From: Photorhabdus khanii NC19 | GTDB lineage: Bacteria; Pseudomonadota; Gammaproteobacteria; Enterobacterales; Enterobacteriaceae | NCBI RefSeq assembly: GCF_000517265.1 | Contig: NZ_AYSJ01000014.1 | Coordinates: 248,932 to 312,931 of the forward strand | Reading direction: 5' to 3' | DNA length: 64,000 nt | Part shown: piece by piece, positions 26,803-35,169 of the stretch | Numbering within the stretch: position 1 is the first letter of the stretch | How the letters are laid out: each line of letters starts with the position of its first letter | The notes under the pieces: generated by a model | Databases searched by the model: none | Seen by the model: only the letters and a program-made list of their open reading frames with translations | Told to the model about the DNA's origin: nothing | Made by a program: the position numbers and the translations under genes

Positions 26803-28284
26803 ATGACTGATAAAGAAATTAATACTGTTGACTCATTGAAAGCGAGTTTTAAGTCTGGTGTTCAGCTCATGCCTGAAGCCTTTTCCCATTTGATTGATGA
26901 GGCATATAAGGTATATGAAATCATTGATGGCGCTCAGGGTGATGGCCTAACTACAGGGCTGAAACGAGATGGCAAAGGCAAACTGGCCCTCAACACTCAC
27001 CATTCTGGCGGGTTAAATCCTAATCAGGGGGCATTGGCGTTATCATTGAAGCCAGAAGGTGGACTCTCTTTTGATGGGGGAGGGTATCTGAAATTGGATG
27101 CTGGTCGGCAGGTTCAGTTTGCGGATTTTTTCAGTTTATCGCGGCGGGAGCGGATGGGGATCACTCAGTTATTGGGTTTGAAACGCACTATGATGACGCG
27201 AATTGTTTCTCACTCTCCCAAAAAAGGTGATTACTTTGGCAGCTCTGTTAGCCTGAACGCGGCGGGAAACTGTTTAGCGGTTGGGATGATTAATAAAGTT
27301 TGTGTATATACGCGTCGGAAGAGTGGTGAGTGGAATACAAGCACGCCTATTGTGCTTGAGCCTTTTCAAAATGACTATCTTGGATCTGTATGGAATGTCA
27401 GTCTGGATGCGGCGGGAGATTGCCTGGCGTTGGGAAATAGAGCGCCCGCTGATGCTCGAATGATGGTTGGTGTATATACGCGCACGAATGGCGTCTGGGA
27501 TGCAAGAAATCCCGTTTGGTTTCCGGCTCCGGCCCGCAGTGAAGAATTTGGTATGAATGTCAGCTTGAGTGCAGCAGGAGACTGTCTGGTGGCTGGGGGC
27601 AAATACTACTCGACGTTCCATATGTTTACACGCACGAACGGGATCTGGGATAGAGAAAATCCCATTGAGTTTCCGGTCCCTCGGAATCTTTCTGAGTTTG
27701 GTTGGGTTGCTCTCCTGAGTGCTGCGGGAAACTGTCTGGCGGTGTTTGGTGAAGATGGTTACACAAACACGATTTATGTGTATACACGCACGAATGGAAT
27801 TTGGGATAGAGAAAACCCCGTTAAGTTCAAGGTCCCTGAAGATAGCTCATCCAGTTTTGGCAGGGTTTTTAGCCTAAATACAGAGGGAGATTGTCTGGCG
27901 GTGGGGGCGAATGATTATTTGAAGGTTTATCTGTATACACGCACGAATGGGATCTGGGATAGAGAAAATCCCATTAAGTTTTCGGCCCCTGAAAGGGGTG
28001 GAGCGTATTTTGGCTGCGCTATCAAGCTGAATGGTGTGGGAAACCGTCTGGTAGTGTGGGCGGCTTCCAAGGTGTATGTGTATACCTGTCTGAATAATAA
28101 ATGGAATATGGAAACACCTAGCGAGATTTTGGACCCTTCAGGCCCTCCAGACTATTTCAATGGTTTTGGTAAGGCTGTCTGCCTGAATAAGGCGGGGACG
28201 AGTTTTGCTGTTGGTGCAATGGTAGAGAGTGTCGATTCTAAGCCCAGAGCTGGTGCAGTCTATGTTTTTGAGAATGTCAAATGA
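26803..28284 (+). CDS. Shaft plus seven-bladed propeller protein, tandem copy B
   Basis: 493 residues, paralogous to copy A along the whole length. The N-terminal 125 residues are nearly the same (SLKASFKSGV, LNTHHSGGLNPNQGALALSLK, FFSLSRRERMGITQLLGLKR). The propeller blades differ mainly on the loops between the conserved strands (FGSSVSLNAAGNCLAVG, YTRTNGIWDRENPI). A conserved shaft and varying head loops suggest selection on binding surfaces (inference). It is the last gene of the cluster; a stem-loop at 28304-28335 follows. Confidence 0.7.
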   Translation: MTDKEINTVDSLKASFKSGVQLMPEAFSHLIDEAYKVYEIIDGAQGDGLTTGLKRDGKGKLALNTHHSGGLNPNQGALALSLKPEGGLSFDGGGYLKLDAGRQVQFADFFSLSRRERMGITQLLGLKRTMMTRIVSHSPKKGDYFGSSVSLNAAGNCLAVGMINKVCVYTRRKSGEWNTSTPIVLEPFQNDYLGSVWNVSLDAAGDCLALGNRAPADARMMVGVYTRTNGVWDARNPVWFPAPARSEEFGMNVSLSAAGDCLVAGGKYYSTFHMFTRTNGIWDRENPIEFPVPRNLSEFGWVALLSAAGNCLAVFGEDGYTNTIYVYTRTNGIWDRENPVKFKVPEDSSSSFGRVFSLNTEGDCLAVGANDYLKVYLYTRTNGIWDRENPIKFSAPERGGAYFGCAIKLNGVGNRLVVWAASKVYVYTCLNNKWNMETPSEILDPSGPPDYFNGFGKAVCLNKAGTSFAVGAMVESVDSKPRAGAVYVFENVK

Positions 28285-28303
28285 TGGTCTAATCTAGGAT
28301 AGC

Positions 28304-28335
28304 CCCATTTTTTGTATATATTACAAGGAAATGGG
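28304..28335 (+). terminator. Stem-loop after the propeller cluster
   Basis: CCCATTT (28304-28310) pairs with AAATGGG (28329-28335), with inner TTGTA/TACAA. It lies between convergent genes and could serve both strands. Confidence 0.5.
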
Positions 28336-28356
28336 ACTACCACAATGGGTGGTAAT
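28336..28356 (-). terminator. Hairpin after the J-domain gene, twin of the one after flgN
   Basis: ACTACCAC-AATGG-GTGGTAAT forms an 8-bp stem with one mismatch and a 5-base loop, downstream of the - strand gene at 28434. It has the same layout and flanks (ACTACCnC, GnGGTAATG, CTGA) as the element at 29799-29819. Confidence 0.5.
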
Positions 28357-28433
28357 GTACTGACGCAGTGTGCGGCTAATGGTCGGTAAACTATATAAGT
28401 AAGCCGCTGAAATTTCTGTCAAACTCAGTAGAT

Positions 28434-29564
28434 TCAATATTGTTTGAAAAGATAGTCGATAATATCCTGTTCAAATTCAAAGGAATCACGTCGTTCCGCA
28501 AGGTGGCTTTTTAGTACAGTAAGTGAACGCAAGCTTTCTCGCAGTTGGGTTTCATTTTCTATACTTTGCCGCAATTTTTTGCAGTGTTCGCGGAGGTTAT
28601 TTTCTATTACCTTTGATGTTTCACCTCCCAGTGTGCGCCAAATCATGCCCGGTAACGAATCAGATTTTTTTAACTGATTAAACTCATTGGCTAGTATATC
28701 TATACGTGTTTTTAGCAACTTATTGATGTCGGATATATCCCGACTGTTAAAACTGAAAGTTGAATCAATGTACTTGTAGTACATGTTTATTATCGTCCAG
28801 ACATCATTATCTTTCTTGGCTTTTGATAACTGCATCATCAGCTGGTTTTTTTTCTTTTTCTCATCCAAATCCTGTTCACGATCCGGATGTAATACCTTGG
28901 CTATTTTTCTATACATTTGGCTCACTTCCTGCGATTTAAATAAATCATCCAGTTTTCTCTGGTCTTCTTCCGCAGGATCGAAATCATCGGTATCTTCTGC
29001 ATCATATTCATCGTAGAAATGTTCTGATTCCCGTTGAAAATGCTGTTCTATGGTGGCACGCATTTTTTCAGGATTTTTCATCATATCAAGTAATTCTTCA
29101 TCAGATATTTCTTCATTAAAATCAAAATATTCATCCAGAGTCTGCCGGATATCAGCCATCTGTTCTGGTGTTGGAGTTTCCTCTTCTTTCAACGCATGAA
29201 GATTGGAAAAGTGATCGGTCAACTTATTGAGATCAAGGTTTTCGTTAAAGGGGTAAGTACATAACTCAGCAAGTTCTTCTTCTATCCAGAAAAATAATTC
29301 TCTCCGTTGGTTTTTCCCCAGCGATTTTTTATCGGCAAATGAAAGCAACCGTGCTACTTTATCATATCTGGATTGTATATATTGATGCTCTACCGGTAAA
29401 ACTTCCTGTTGAAAGCGCATGAAAAATTCGTCTTGTTGCTGTTGCAGCTTGGCGATCTTCAATTGGTATTTTTCGATGGACTTCCAGTAAGCTTTGAATT
29501 GTTGCTGAGGCGTTTTTGGTATCTGCTGTCCGCTCGATTTTCTTTTTTTTAGTTGCTTGTGCAT
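28434..29564 (-). CDS. J-domain-containing protein of unknown role
   Basis: A 376-residue protein from the ATG at 29564; a GTG at 29651 would add 29 residues but has no ribosome binding site, and the site for the ATG is also weak. The N-terminal part is basic and coiled-coil-like (Gln/Lys-rich, about 1-70), and the middle is very acidic (Asp/Glu-rich, about 130-225). MYRKIAKVLHPDREQ then gives a J-domain helix II with the essential HPD motif, followed by KKKKNQLMMQLSKAKKDND. It may bring DnaK/Hsp70 to a client. It is co-oriented with flgN and lies 264 bases beyond it, but a terminator separates them, so a flagellar role is only a guess. Confidence 0.65.
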   Translation of the reverse strand: MHKQLKKRKSSGQQIPKTPQQQFKAYWKSIEKYQLKIAKLQQQQDEFFMRFQQEVLPVEHQYIQSRYDKVARLLSFADKKSLGKNQRRELFFWIEEELAELCTYPFNENLDLNKLTDHFSNLHALKEEETPTPEQMADIRQTLDEYFDFNEEISDEELLDMMKNPEKMRATIEQHFQRESEHFYDEYDAEDTDDFDPAEEDQRKLDDLFKSQEVSQMYRKIAKVLHPDREQDLDEKKKKNQLMMQLSKAKKDNDVWTIINMYYKYIDSTFSFNSRDISDINKLLKTRIDILANEFNQLKKSDSLPGMIWRTLGGETSKVIENNLREHCKKLRQSIENETQLRESLRSLTVLKSHLAERRDSFEFEQDIIDYLFKQY

Positions 29565-29788
29565 CAGTATGTTATTTCCAGTATAGATCAATGGGAAAAG
29601 AATATTCTCGCTGTTAATCAGCCAGCCTGACTTTTGATAATCATCAACCACGGTTGAAGGTTAAAAATTATGTTGTCAATACCCGTTGTCGTTTATTCTT
29701 ATTCTGCAATATATTTTCGTAATACGCAAAACATTATCGTTGTGCAATTGTTACGTTGGCTTACAAACGGTGATTTTTGCTAATCAAT

Positions 29789-29819
29789 AAAAAACGGCAC
29801 TACCGCGACGGGCGGTAAT
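29789..29819 (-). terminator. Terminator of the flgMN transcript
   Basis: On the - strand ATTACCGC-CCGTC-GCGGTAGT (8-bp stem, one mismatch) is followed by GCCG and six T. It ends 9 bases past the flgN stop. Confidence 0.75.
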
Positions 29820-29827
29820 GCGCTGAA

Positions 29828-30268
29828 TCAAACCTGGACTTTATGGCCGGAAAGCATGGAGTGACGAGTAGCCTGACCGTCTGAACCATAAAGAGAGGGG
29901 CTATGGTGGCTTTTTAGAAAAGCGATAGCTTTACTATTTAACTCAAGATGCTGGGCTAACAACAAACCATTATGGGTGTTTAAATCACGAACCTGGATAG
30001 TTGCTTTGTCGATCTGTTGCCACAATCTGGCAAGCATAGGCTGTTTATCATAAGGGGCAATGGCCTTTAATTCTTTGCTTAAATTAAGACGTTGCTGTTC
30101 TAAATGGCCAAACGCGGATAACAGAAAATTTTTTCGTTCTGTTACCCGGTGCAAATCTCGTGCTTCAATAAAACCCTCGCACAGAATACGCTGTTCTTCC
30201 GCCATTGTTTGGGTCAGCGAGGTTAAATAGGTAACTTGCTGTTCGAGTAATTGTTGAAGTTCTTCCAT
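29828..30268 (-). CDS. flgN: Flagellar export chaperone FlgN
   Basis: FlgN is the cytoplasmic chaperone for the hook-filament junction proteins FlgK and FlgL. The 146 residues (138 in E. coli) are all-helical (LLEQQVTYLTSLTQTMAEE at the N-terminus), with the conserved RDLHRVTERKNFLLSAF segment near 35-52. It follows flgM by 11 bases on the same strand, the usual order, and is followed by a terminator. Confidence 0.93.
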   Translation of the reverse strand: MEELQQLLEQQVTYLTSLTQTMAEEQRILCEGFIEARDLHRVTERKNFLLSAFGHLEQQRLNLSKELKAIAPYDKQPMLARLWQQIDKATIQVRDLNTHNGLLLAQHLELNSKAIAFLKSHHSPSLYGSDGQATRHSMLSGHKVQV

Positions 30269-30279
30269 AACGGGTTTAA

Positions 30280-30582
30280 TTACTTTTTATAATACGGAAA
30301 ATTTTCGGCGGCTTCTCTGAACAGAGCGTCTGCGATTTTACCGCTGTTCATTTTTAAGGTTCCCTGAGCGATAGCGTCTTTCAGTTTTTGCACTTTTTGG
30401 ATGTTGATATCCTCGCTGCTCGGCTGAACCAGTTTTGTTTGTGTTTCGCTCAGTTTTACTTGTGCATCAGTGCTTTTTAACGTAACGCCGGAGGTTTTTC
30501 GGGTGCCCTGGGCGCTTTCATTAGTTGGTCGCTGTTGAACAGCAGCGATAGCTAATAAGGGTTGAGTGCGTTCGATACTCAT
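30280..30582 (-). CDS. flgM: Anti-sigma-28 factor FlgM
   Basis: FlgM holds FliA inactive until it is exported through the finished hook-basal body. The product has 100 residues from the ATG at 30582 (MSIERTQPLL, as in other FlgM proteins; AAGGA at good distance). The ATG at 30588 lies too close to that site. The N-terminal half is polar and disordered; the C-terminal half (VQKLKDAIAQGTLKMNSGKIADALF) has the FliA-binding helices. A sigma-28 promoter lies upstream at 30676-30702, giving autoregulation; flgA upstream may also supply read-through. Confidence 0.95.
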   Translation of the reverse strand: MSIERTQPLLAIAAVQQRPTNESAQGTRKTSGVTLKSTDAQVKLSETQTKLVQPSSEDINIQKVQKLKDAIAQGTLKMNSGKIADALFREAAENFPYYKK

Positions 30583-30675
30583 AATCATTATCCTTTATGG
30601 CCAGGCATAGGTTCACCTATGGATCGGAGCAGGTTACATGCCATTTGCATACCTGCAAATCATGCTCTGCTGGTT

Positions 30676-30702
30676 ATATCGGCACAGTAAAAGAAAACTT
30701 TA
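30676..30702 (-). promoter_or_regulatory. Sigma-28 promoter of flgMN
   Basis: On the - strand TAAAGTTT (30702-30695) and GCCGATAT (30683-30676) are 11 bases apart, one base off the FliA consensus. It lies just before the end of flgA, so flgM has both flgA read-through and its own class 3 start. Confidence 0.9.
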
Positions 30703-30707
30703 GCAAC

Positions 30708-31367
30708 TTATAACATGATTTTTACACTGCCGTTTTCTAGTGCTTGGCCGGTTATAACGTGCCCTGAATTCATTCGAACCCTGACTTTATCAGAAGTTAC
30801 AGCGTTATTAATAGCTTTCCCTTCATTACGTATCTGAAAACCCTTTCCTTGTACAATCACCCCCACATTTTGACCTGCCCGTACAGCCCACGGGCGGCGT
30901 AACATATTGCGGGTGATTGCCTGTCCTGCCGGAATGCTGCGTATAGCAACACTGTTTTTTATTTCATTTTTGTTAATAATCAGATCGTTCGGTAATTTTT
31001 CCAGCAATCCGCTTCTGACCTGAAAATCTTTCTCCGATAAAACATCATTACGGGAGAGGGCGCGGCGGGTAACCCAATAATGTCCTGTAACGCTGACAGC
31101 GACCTGAATAAATTTGCGTTTTTGATGACAAACGATAGGTAAAGAGATATTTCCCCAGTTTTGATTACTAATAGGAGGGTGAATTTCCGGTGATTCACAC
31201 TGAGGCCATTGCTGTTCCGGTGTTCTGATTTCAACAGAAACTTTTTGATGATTATCCCTGTGTATCTGCTGAAAATAGTGCGTTATGGCCTGAGGCAGAT
31301 TATTTCCCCATGCCATCGGAGTCATAAAGAAAAACGTGAATAGCCCGATAATCTTTATAGCTTGCAT
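30708..31367 (-). CDS. flgA: Flagellar P-ring assembly chaperone FlgA
   Basis: A periplasmic protein that helps FlgI form the P ring. The 219 residues equal the E. coli length. A signal peptide (1-21, ...TPMAWGNN) is followed by a SAF-type domain (about 95-215) with the conserved segment RPWAVRAGQNVGVIVQGKGF and the final ITGQALENGSV. It is divergent from flgB, with which it shares a 228-bp promoter region. Confidence 0.96.
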   Translation of the reverse strand: MQAIKIIGLFTFFFMTPMAWGNNLPQAITHYFQQIHRDNHQKVSVEIRTPEQQWPQCESPEIHPPISNQNWGNISLPIVCHQKRKFIQVAVSVTGHYWVTRRALSRNDVLSEKDFQVRSGLLEKLPNDLIINKNEIKNSVAIRSIPAGQAITRNMLRRPWAVRAGQNVGVIVQGKGFQIRNEGKAINNAVTSDKVRVRMNSGHVITGQALENGSVKIML

Positions 31368-31531
31368 TTTCTCGCTCTCATTATTCTGTCAATAAAGTAG
31401 ATAAACGCGGCTGTTGGGTGGCGCACAGTGTACCTGCATTGAATATCGGTCAATGGGATAAATAGCAATTCAATTAGCGTCTATTCATCCGATAGGCTTT
31501 TCTTTCTGCGTTTATTCTGTCTACTGCGAAT

Positions 31532-31545
31532 TTCGCGATCGCGAA
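31532..31545. promoter_or_regulatory. GC-rich palindrome in the flgA-flgB promoter region
   Basis: TTCGCGATCGCGAA is a perfect 14-bp palindrome with the core GCGATCGC, 50 bases before the flgB ATG and between two divergent operons. It could be an operator, but the protein is unknown. It does not look like the FlhDC box. Confidence 0.4.
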
Positions 31546-31595
31546 TTGCGCTATTAAGGTTCATAACACAGGTAAGTCACATAAGAGGGAGGAAT

Positions 31596-32009
31596 ATGCT
31601 CGATAAATTAGATGCAGCCTTTCATTTTCAGCAGGAAGCTTTGTCATTGCGATCACGGCGACAGGAAATATTGTCCGCGAATATCGCCAATGCGGATACT
31701 CCAGGGTATCAGGCGCGGGATATTGATTTCGCCACACAACTGAAAAAAACCATTGCGCACGGTCGGGTCACCGGAAACGGGATCGGGCTGACGCTGACAT
31801 CGGCTCGGCATATTCCAATTCAGCCTCAGAAGAGAATGGAGATGGACTTGCTGTATCGGGTGCCTTATCAGGCGGCGATGGATGGCAACACGGTGGATAT
31901 GGATATGGAGCGCGGCAATTTTATGGATAACAGCCTGAAATATCAGGCTGAACTGACGGCGACCAGCTCCCAGGTTAAAAGCATGATGTCAGTCTTACAG
32001 CAAGGATAA
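31596..32009 (+). CDS. flgB: Flagellar proximal rod protein FlgB
   Basis: A subunit of the proximal rod in the periplasm. The 137 residues (138 in E. coli) contain the rod-family motif [18 protein letters not shown] near 28-45 and a C-terminal helical segment that pairs with it. GAGGGAGG lies before the ATG. First gene of the flgB-flgJ operon, 5 bases before flgC. Confidence 0.98.
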   Translation: MLDKLDAAFHFQQEALSLRSRRQEILSANIANADTPGYQARDIDFATQLKKTIAHGRVTGNGIGLTLTSARHIPIQPQKRMEMDLLYRVPYQAAMDGNTVDMDMERGNFMDNSLKYQAELTATSSQVKSMMSVLQQG

Positions 32010-32014
32010 AGGCC

Positions 32015-32419
32015 ATGTCTTTACTCAGTGTTTTTGATATTGCCGGTTCGGCATTATCAGCTCAATCCCAACGATTAAATGTCAGTGCCAGCAATATGGC
32101 GAATGCCGATAGCGTTTCAGGGCCTGATGGCCAGCCATACCGGGCGAAACAGGTGGTTTTCCGTGTCGCCGCACCGGCAGGACAAGAAACAGGCGGTGTT
32201 CGGGTCAGTGAAATTGTTGATGATCCAACACCTTTCCGCCTTGAGTATCAGCCAGGGCACCCGCTGGCCGATGAGAAGGGTTATGTACGAATGCCAAACG
32301 TTGATGTGGTTGGGGAAATGATTAATACCATTTCGGCTTCCCGTAGCTATCAGGCCAACGTTGAGGTACTGAATACAACCAAGTCGATAATGCTGAAAAC
32401 ATTAACGTTAGGTCAGTAA
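32015..32419 (+). CDS. flgC: Flagellar proximal rod protein FlgC
   Basis: A proximal rod subunit of 134 residues, the same length as in E. coli. The rod-family N-terminal helix ([20 protein letters not shown]) and C-terminal [18 protein letters not shown] coil are clear. It follows flgB by 5 bases and precedes flgD by 12. Confidence 0.98.
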   Translation: MSLLSVFDIAGSALSAQSQRLNVSASNMANADSVSGPDGQPYRAKQVVFRVAAPAGQETGGVRVSEIVDDPTPFRLEYQPGHPLADEKGYVRMPNVDVVGEMINTISASRSYQANVEVLNTTKSIMLKTLTLGQ

Positions 32420-32431
32420 CAGGAGCGACTC

Positions 32432-33130
32432 ATGGGAATTGCCAGTGCAATGAACGAACCAATGGATAACACCATCATTGGGGAGATGGCATCGTCTAGC
32501 GATACAAAGAAGAACAGCAAAGAGCTGAACAGCAACTTTATGCAACTGCTGATTGCACAGATTAAAAACCAAGATCCAACTAACCCGATGAAGAACAATG
32601 AGTTGACCTCCCATTTAGCGCAGATTAACACGCTAGAAGGGATCGAGAGGCTGAATACCACGCTGGGGTCTATTGTTGGTCAGATTAATAATAGCCAGTC
32701 TTTACAGGCATCAGCTTTGATTGGGCGCGGCGTTATGATCCCCGGCGATACGATTCTGGTTGGTCCCAGCGAAGACGGGGGGGCCAGTATTACGCCATTT
32801 GGTATTGAGCTGGAAAGGCCGGCGGATAGTGTGAACGTGACCATTACGGATAAACAAGGGGCTGTTGTAAGCCAAATTGATCTCGGTGCGCTGGAAGCGG
32901 GGGCCCATAGCTTCGGCTGGGATGGCATAAAAGGAGATGGCACTGGCACTACGGTTGCGAATGGCGCTTATAAAATCACCATCGCAGCCAGCTATAAAGG
33001 CGAGCAGAGAGTGTATCAGCCACTGATGTTCGCTGTTGTGAAAGGCGTTACCCGTGATGCGGACGGCGCTAAGTTAGATTTAGGGCGGTTTGGTACCGTC
33101 ACTATGGATCAGGTACGTCAGATTCTTTAA
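32432..33130 (+). CDS. flgD: Flagellar hook-capping protein FlgD
   Basis: A temporary cap that lets FlgE assemble into the hook. The 232 residues (231 in E. coli) include the N-terminal secretion/assembly part with LLIAQIKNQDPTNPMKNNELTSHLAQ (two adjoining motifs, about 37-62). A FLG/Tudor-like and Ig-like C-terminal part follows (SFGWDGIKGDGT near 165). AGGAG precedes the ATG at 32432; a second ATG at 32450 has no site of its own. Confidence 0.97.
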   Translation: MGIASAMNEPMDNTIIGEMASSSDTKKNSKELNSNFMQLLIAQIKNQDPTNPMKNNELTSHLAQINTLEGIERLNTTLGSIVGQINNSQSLQASALIGRGVMIPGDTILVGPSEDGGASITPFGIELERPADSVNVTITDKQGAVVSQIDLGALEAGAHSFGWDGIKGDGTGTTVANGAYKITIAASYKGEQRVYQPLMFAVVKGVTRDADGAKLDLGRFGTVTMDQVRQIL

Positions 33131-33157
33131 CAAACAAGCATTTTAACGGAGAGTAAT

Positions 33158-34372
33158 ATGGCTTTTTCACAAGCAGTGAGTGGCTTGAATGCAGCGTCAG
33201 CTAATCTGGATGTTATAGGTAATAATATCGCTAACGCAGCGACATATGGCTTTAAATCCAGTACTGCTGCTTTTGCTGACATCTTTGCTGGCTCTCAGGT
33301 GGGTCTGGGGGTAAAAATGTCGGGTATTAACCAGAACTTTAAAGATGGTACGCCAACTACCACCAATCGTCCTCTCGACCTGGCGATCACGCAAAGTGGT
33401 TTTTTCCGTCTGCAAGACAGTAATGGTGGGATCTACTATTCCCGTAACGGCCAGTTCAAAATGGACGAGAACCGTAACATTATCAACATGCAAGGCATGA
33501 AGCTGACAGGTTATCCGGCAGTGAGTATCAATGGGGGGGTACCGCAGGTTCAGAAGGGTGCTAACCCGGTAGCGATTACGGTATCTCAGGATATGTTGCT
33601 GGCTAAAGCGACAACTGAGGTGACGATGCAAGCGAACCTTAATTCGATGCATAAAGTACCAACGGAGGCTTTCTCGCCAGATAAGCCGGACTCTTATAAC
33701 TACCCTAACACGATCACCGTTTTCGACAGTTTGGGCAACCCGCATGGTATTAGTGTTTTCTTTGTAAAAACAAATGATAACGAATGGCAAGTTTATGCGC
33801 GGGATGGGGATGTTGCCGGTGCTAAAGAAGCTTCACTCGGAACCCTGAAATTTGATGGTAACGGTAAAGTCATTGGTAATGATAACCAGTTCACGTTTAA
33901 CGTTCCTTCACTGAATGGTTCTTTGGCTTCGGATATTACGATTAATTTTAATAACAGCCGGCAACAAAAAATTGATGCTGACAGCGTAACCAAACCTACT
34001 CAGAACGGTTATGCTGCTGGTCAGTTTAGTGGCTACCGTATTGAGAACGATGGTAGCGTCGTCGGTACCTATTCCAATCAGCAATCCCAATTGCTTGGGC
34101 AGATTGTAATGACTAACTTTGCTAACCCGGAAGGACTGGCAGCACAGGGTGACAACGTGTGGTCAGAAACCGGCGCTTCTGGCAGCCCGGTGGTGGGTAC
34201 TGCGGGTTCAGGCAATTTTGGTAAATTGCTCAGTAATACATTGGAATCATCCAACGTTGATATGAGTCAGGAACTGGTCAATATGATCGTGACACAGCGC
34301 AACTATCAATCCAATGCCCAGACCATTAAAACTCAGGATCAGATCCTGCAAACTCTGGTCAGTTTGCGTTGA
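33158..34372 (+). CDS. flgE: Flagellar hook protein FlgE
   Basis: Structural subunit of the hook. The 404 residues (402 in E. coli) have the N-terminal ASANLDVIGNNIANAATYGFKSS rod/hook motif (two parts) and the C-terminal coil ELVNMIVTQRNYQSNAQTIK. The central domains (about 90-330) are exposed. ACGGAGAG precedes the ATG. Secreted by the flagellar type III system without a signal peptide. Confidence 0.98.
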   Translation: MAFSQAVSGLNAASANLDVIGNNIANAATYGFKSSTAAFADIFAGSQVGLGVKMSGINQNFKDGTPTTTNRPLDLAITQSGFFRLQDSNGGIYYSRNGQFKMDENRNIINMQGMKLTGYPAVSINGGVPQVQKGANPVAITVSQDMLLAKATTEVTMQANLNSMHKVPTEAFSPDKPDSYNYPNTITVFDSLGNPHGISVFFVKTNDNEWQVYARDGDVAGAKEASLGTLKFDGNGKVIGNDNQFTFNVPSLNGSLASDITINFNNSRQQKIDADSVTKPTQNGYAAGQFSGYRIENDGSVVGTYSNQQSQLLGQIVMTNFANPEGLAAQGDNVWSETGASGSPVVGTAGSGNFGKLLSNTLESSNVDMSQELVNMIVTQRNYQSNAQTIKTQDQILQTLVSLR

Positions 34373-34390
34373 TAGTTTCAGGATAGCATT

Positions 34391-35146
34391 ATGGATCATG
34401 TCATCTATACCGCAATGGGCGGTGCTCGTCAGACTCTGGAACATCAGGCGGTGACGGCAAATAACCTGGCAAATGCATCAACGCCGGGTTTTAAGGCACA
34501 ACTGGCTGCATTGCGAGCGGTTCCTGTTGAAGGGGCTGCCTATAACACCCGCACTTTGGTTGTGGCTTCAACACCGGGCGTTGACCATCGTCAGGGGCCG
34601 ATGAGCTATACCGCGCGTCCGCTGGATGTGGCGATTGGGCAAGGAGGATATCTGGCGGTTCAGCTTGAAGATGGTTCTGAGGCTTATACGCGTAACGGCA
34701 GCATTCAGATTTCAGCGGAAGGTCAGTTAACTGTCCAAGGTAACTTGTTGATGAGTGATAATGGCCCGATAGAGGTTCCTCCGCACGCTGAATTAACCCT
34801 GGCAGCTGATGGTTCGCTATCTGCACTGGTTCCCGGTGATCCGCCAACACTATTAGGGCAACTTGGTCGATTGAAAATGGTAAAACCAGAGAGCAATCAA
34901 CTTGTCCGTGGTGATGATGGTCTCTTCCATATGACTGAACAGGCACAAGCGTTACAGGGTGATGTCTTACCTGCCAGCGATGAGGTGAAATTAATGCCCG
35001 GTACTCTTGAAGGAAGTAACGTCAACCCGATGGAAAGTATGATGAGTATGATTGCCAACGCCCGTCGTTTTGAAATGCAGATGAAAGTCATTCATAGCTC
35101 AGATGAAAATGCACAACGTGCTAATCAACTGTTATCAATGAGTTGA
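34391..35146 (+). CDS. flgF: Flagellar proximal rod protein FlgF
   Basis: A rod subunit of 251 residues, exactly the E. coli length. The N-terminal motif VTANNLANASTPGFKAQ and C-terminal MSMIANARRFEMQMKVI are the rod-family coils. It lies 18 bases after flgE and 23 before flgG in the flg operon. Confidence 0.98.
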   Translation: MDHVIYTAMGGARQTLEHQAVTANNLANASTPGFKAQLAALRAVPVEGAAYNTRTLVVASTPGVDHRQGPMSYTARPLDVAIGQGGYLAVQLEDGSEAYTRNGSIQISAEGQLTVQGNLLMSDNGPIEVPPHAELTLAADGSLSALVPGDPPTLLGQLGRLKMVKPESNQLVRGDDGLFHMTEQAQALQGDVLPASDEVKLMPGTLEGSNVNPMESMMSMIANARRFEMQMKVIHSSDENAQRANQLLSMS

Positions 35147-35169
35147 TTTAGATACAGAGGATAAAATCG

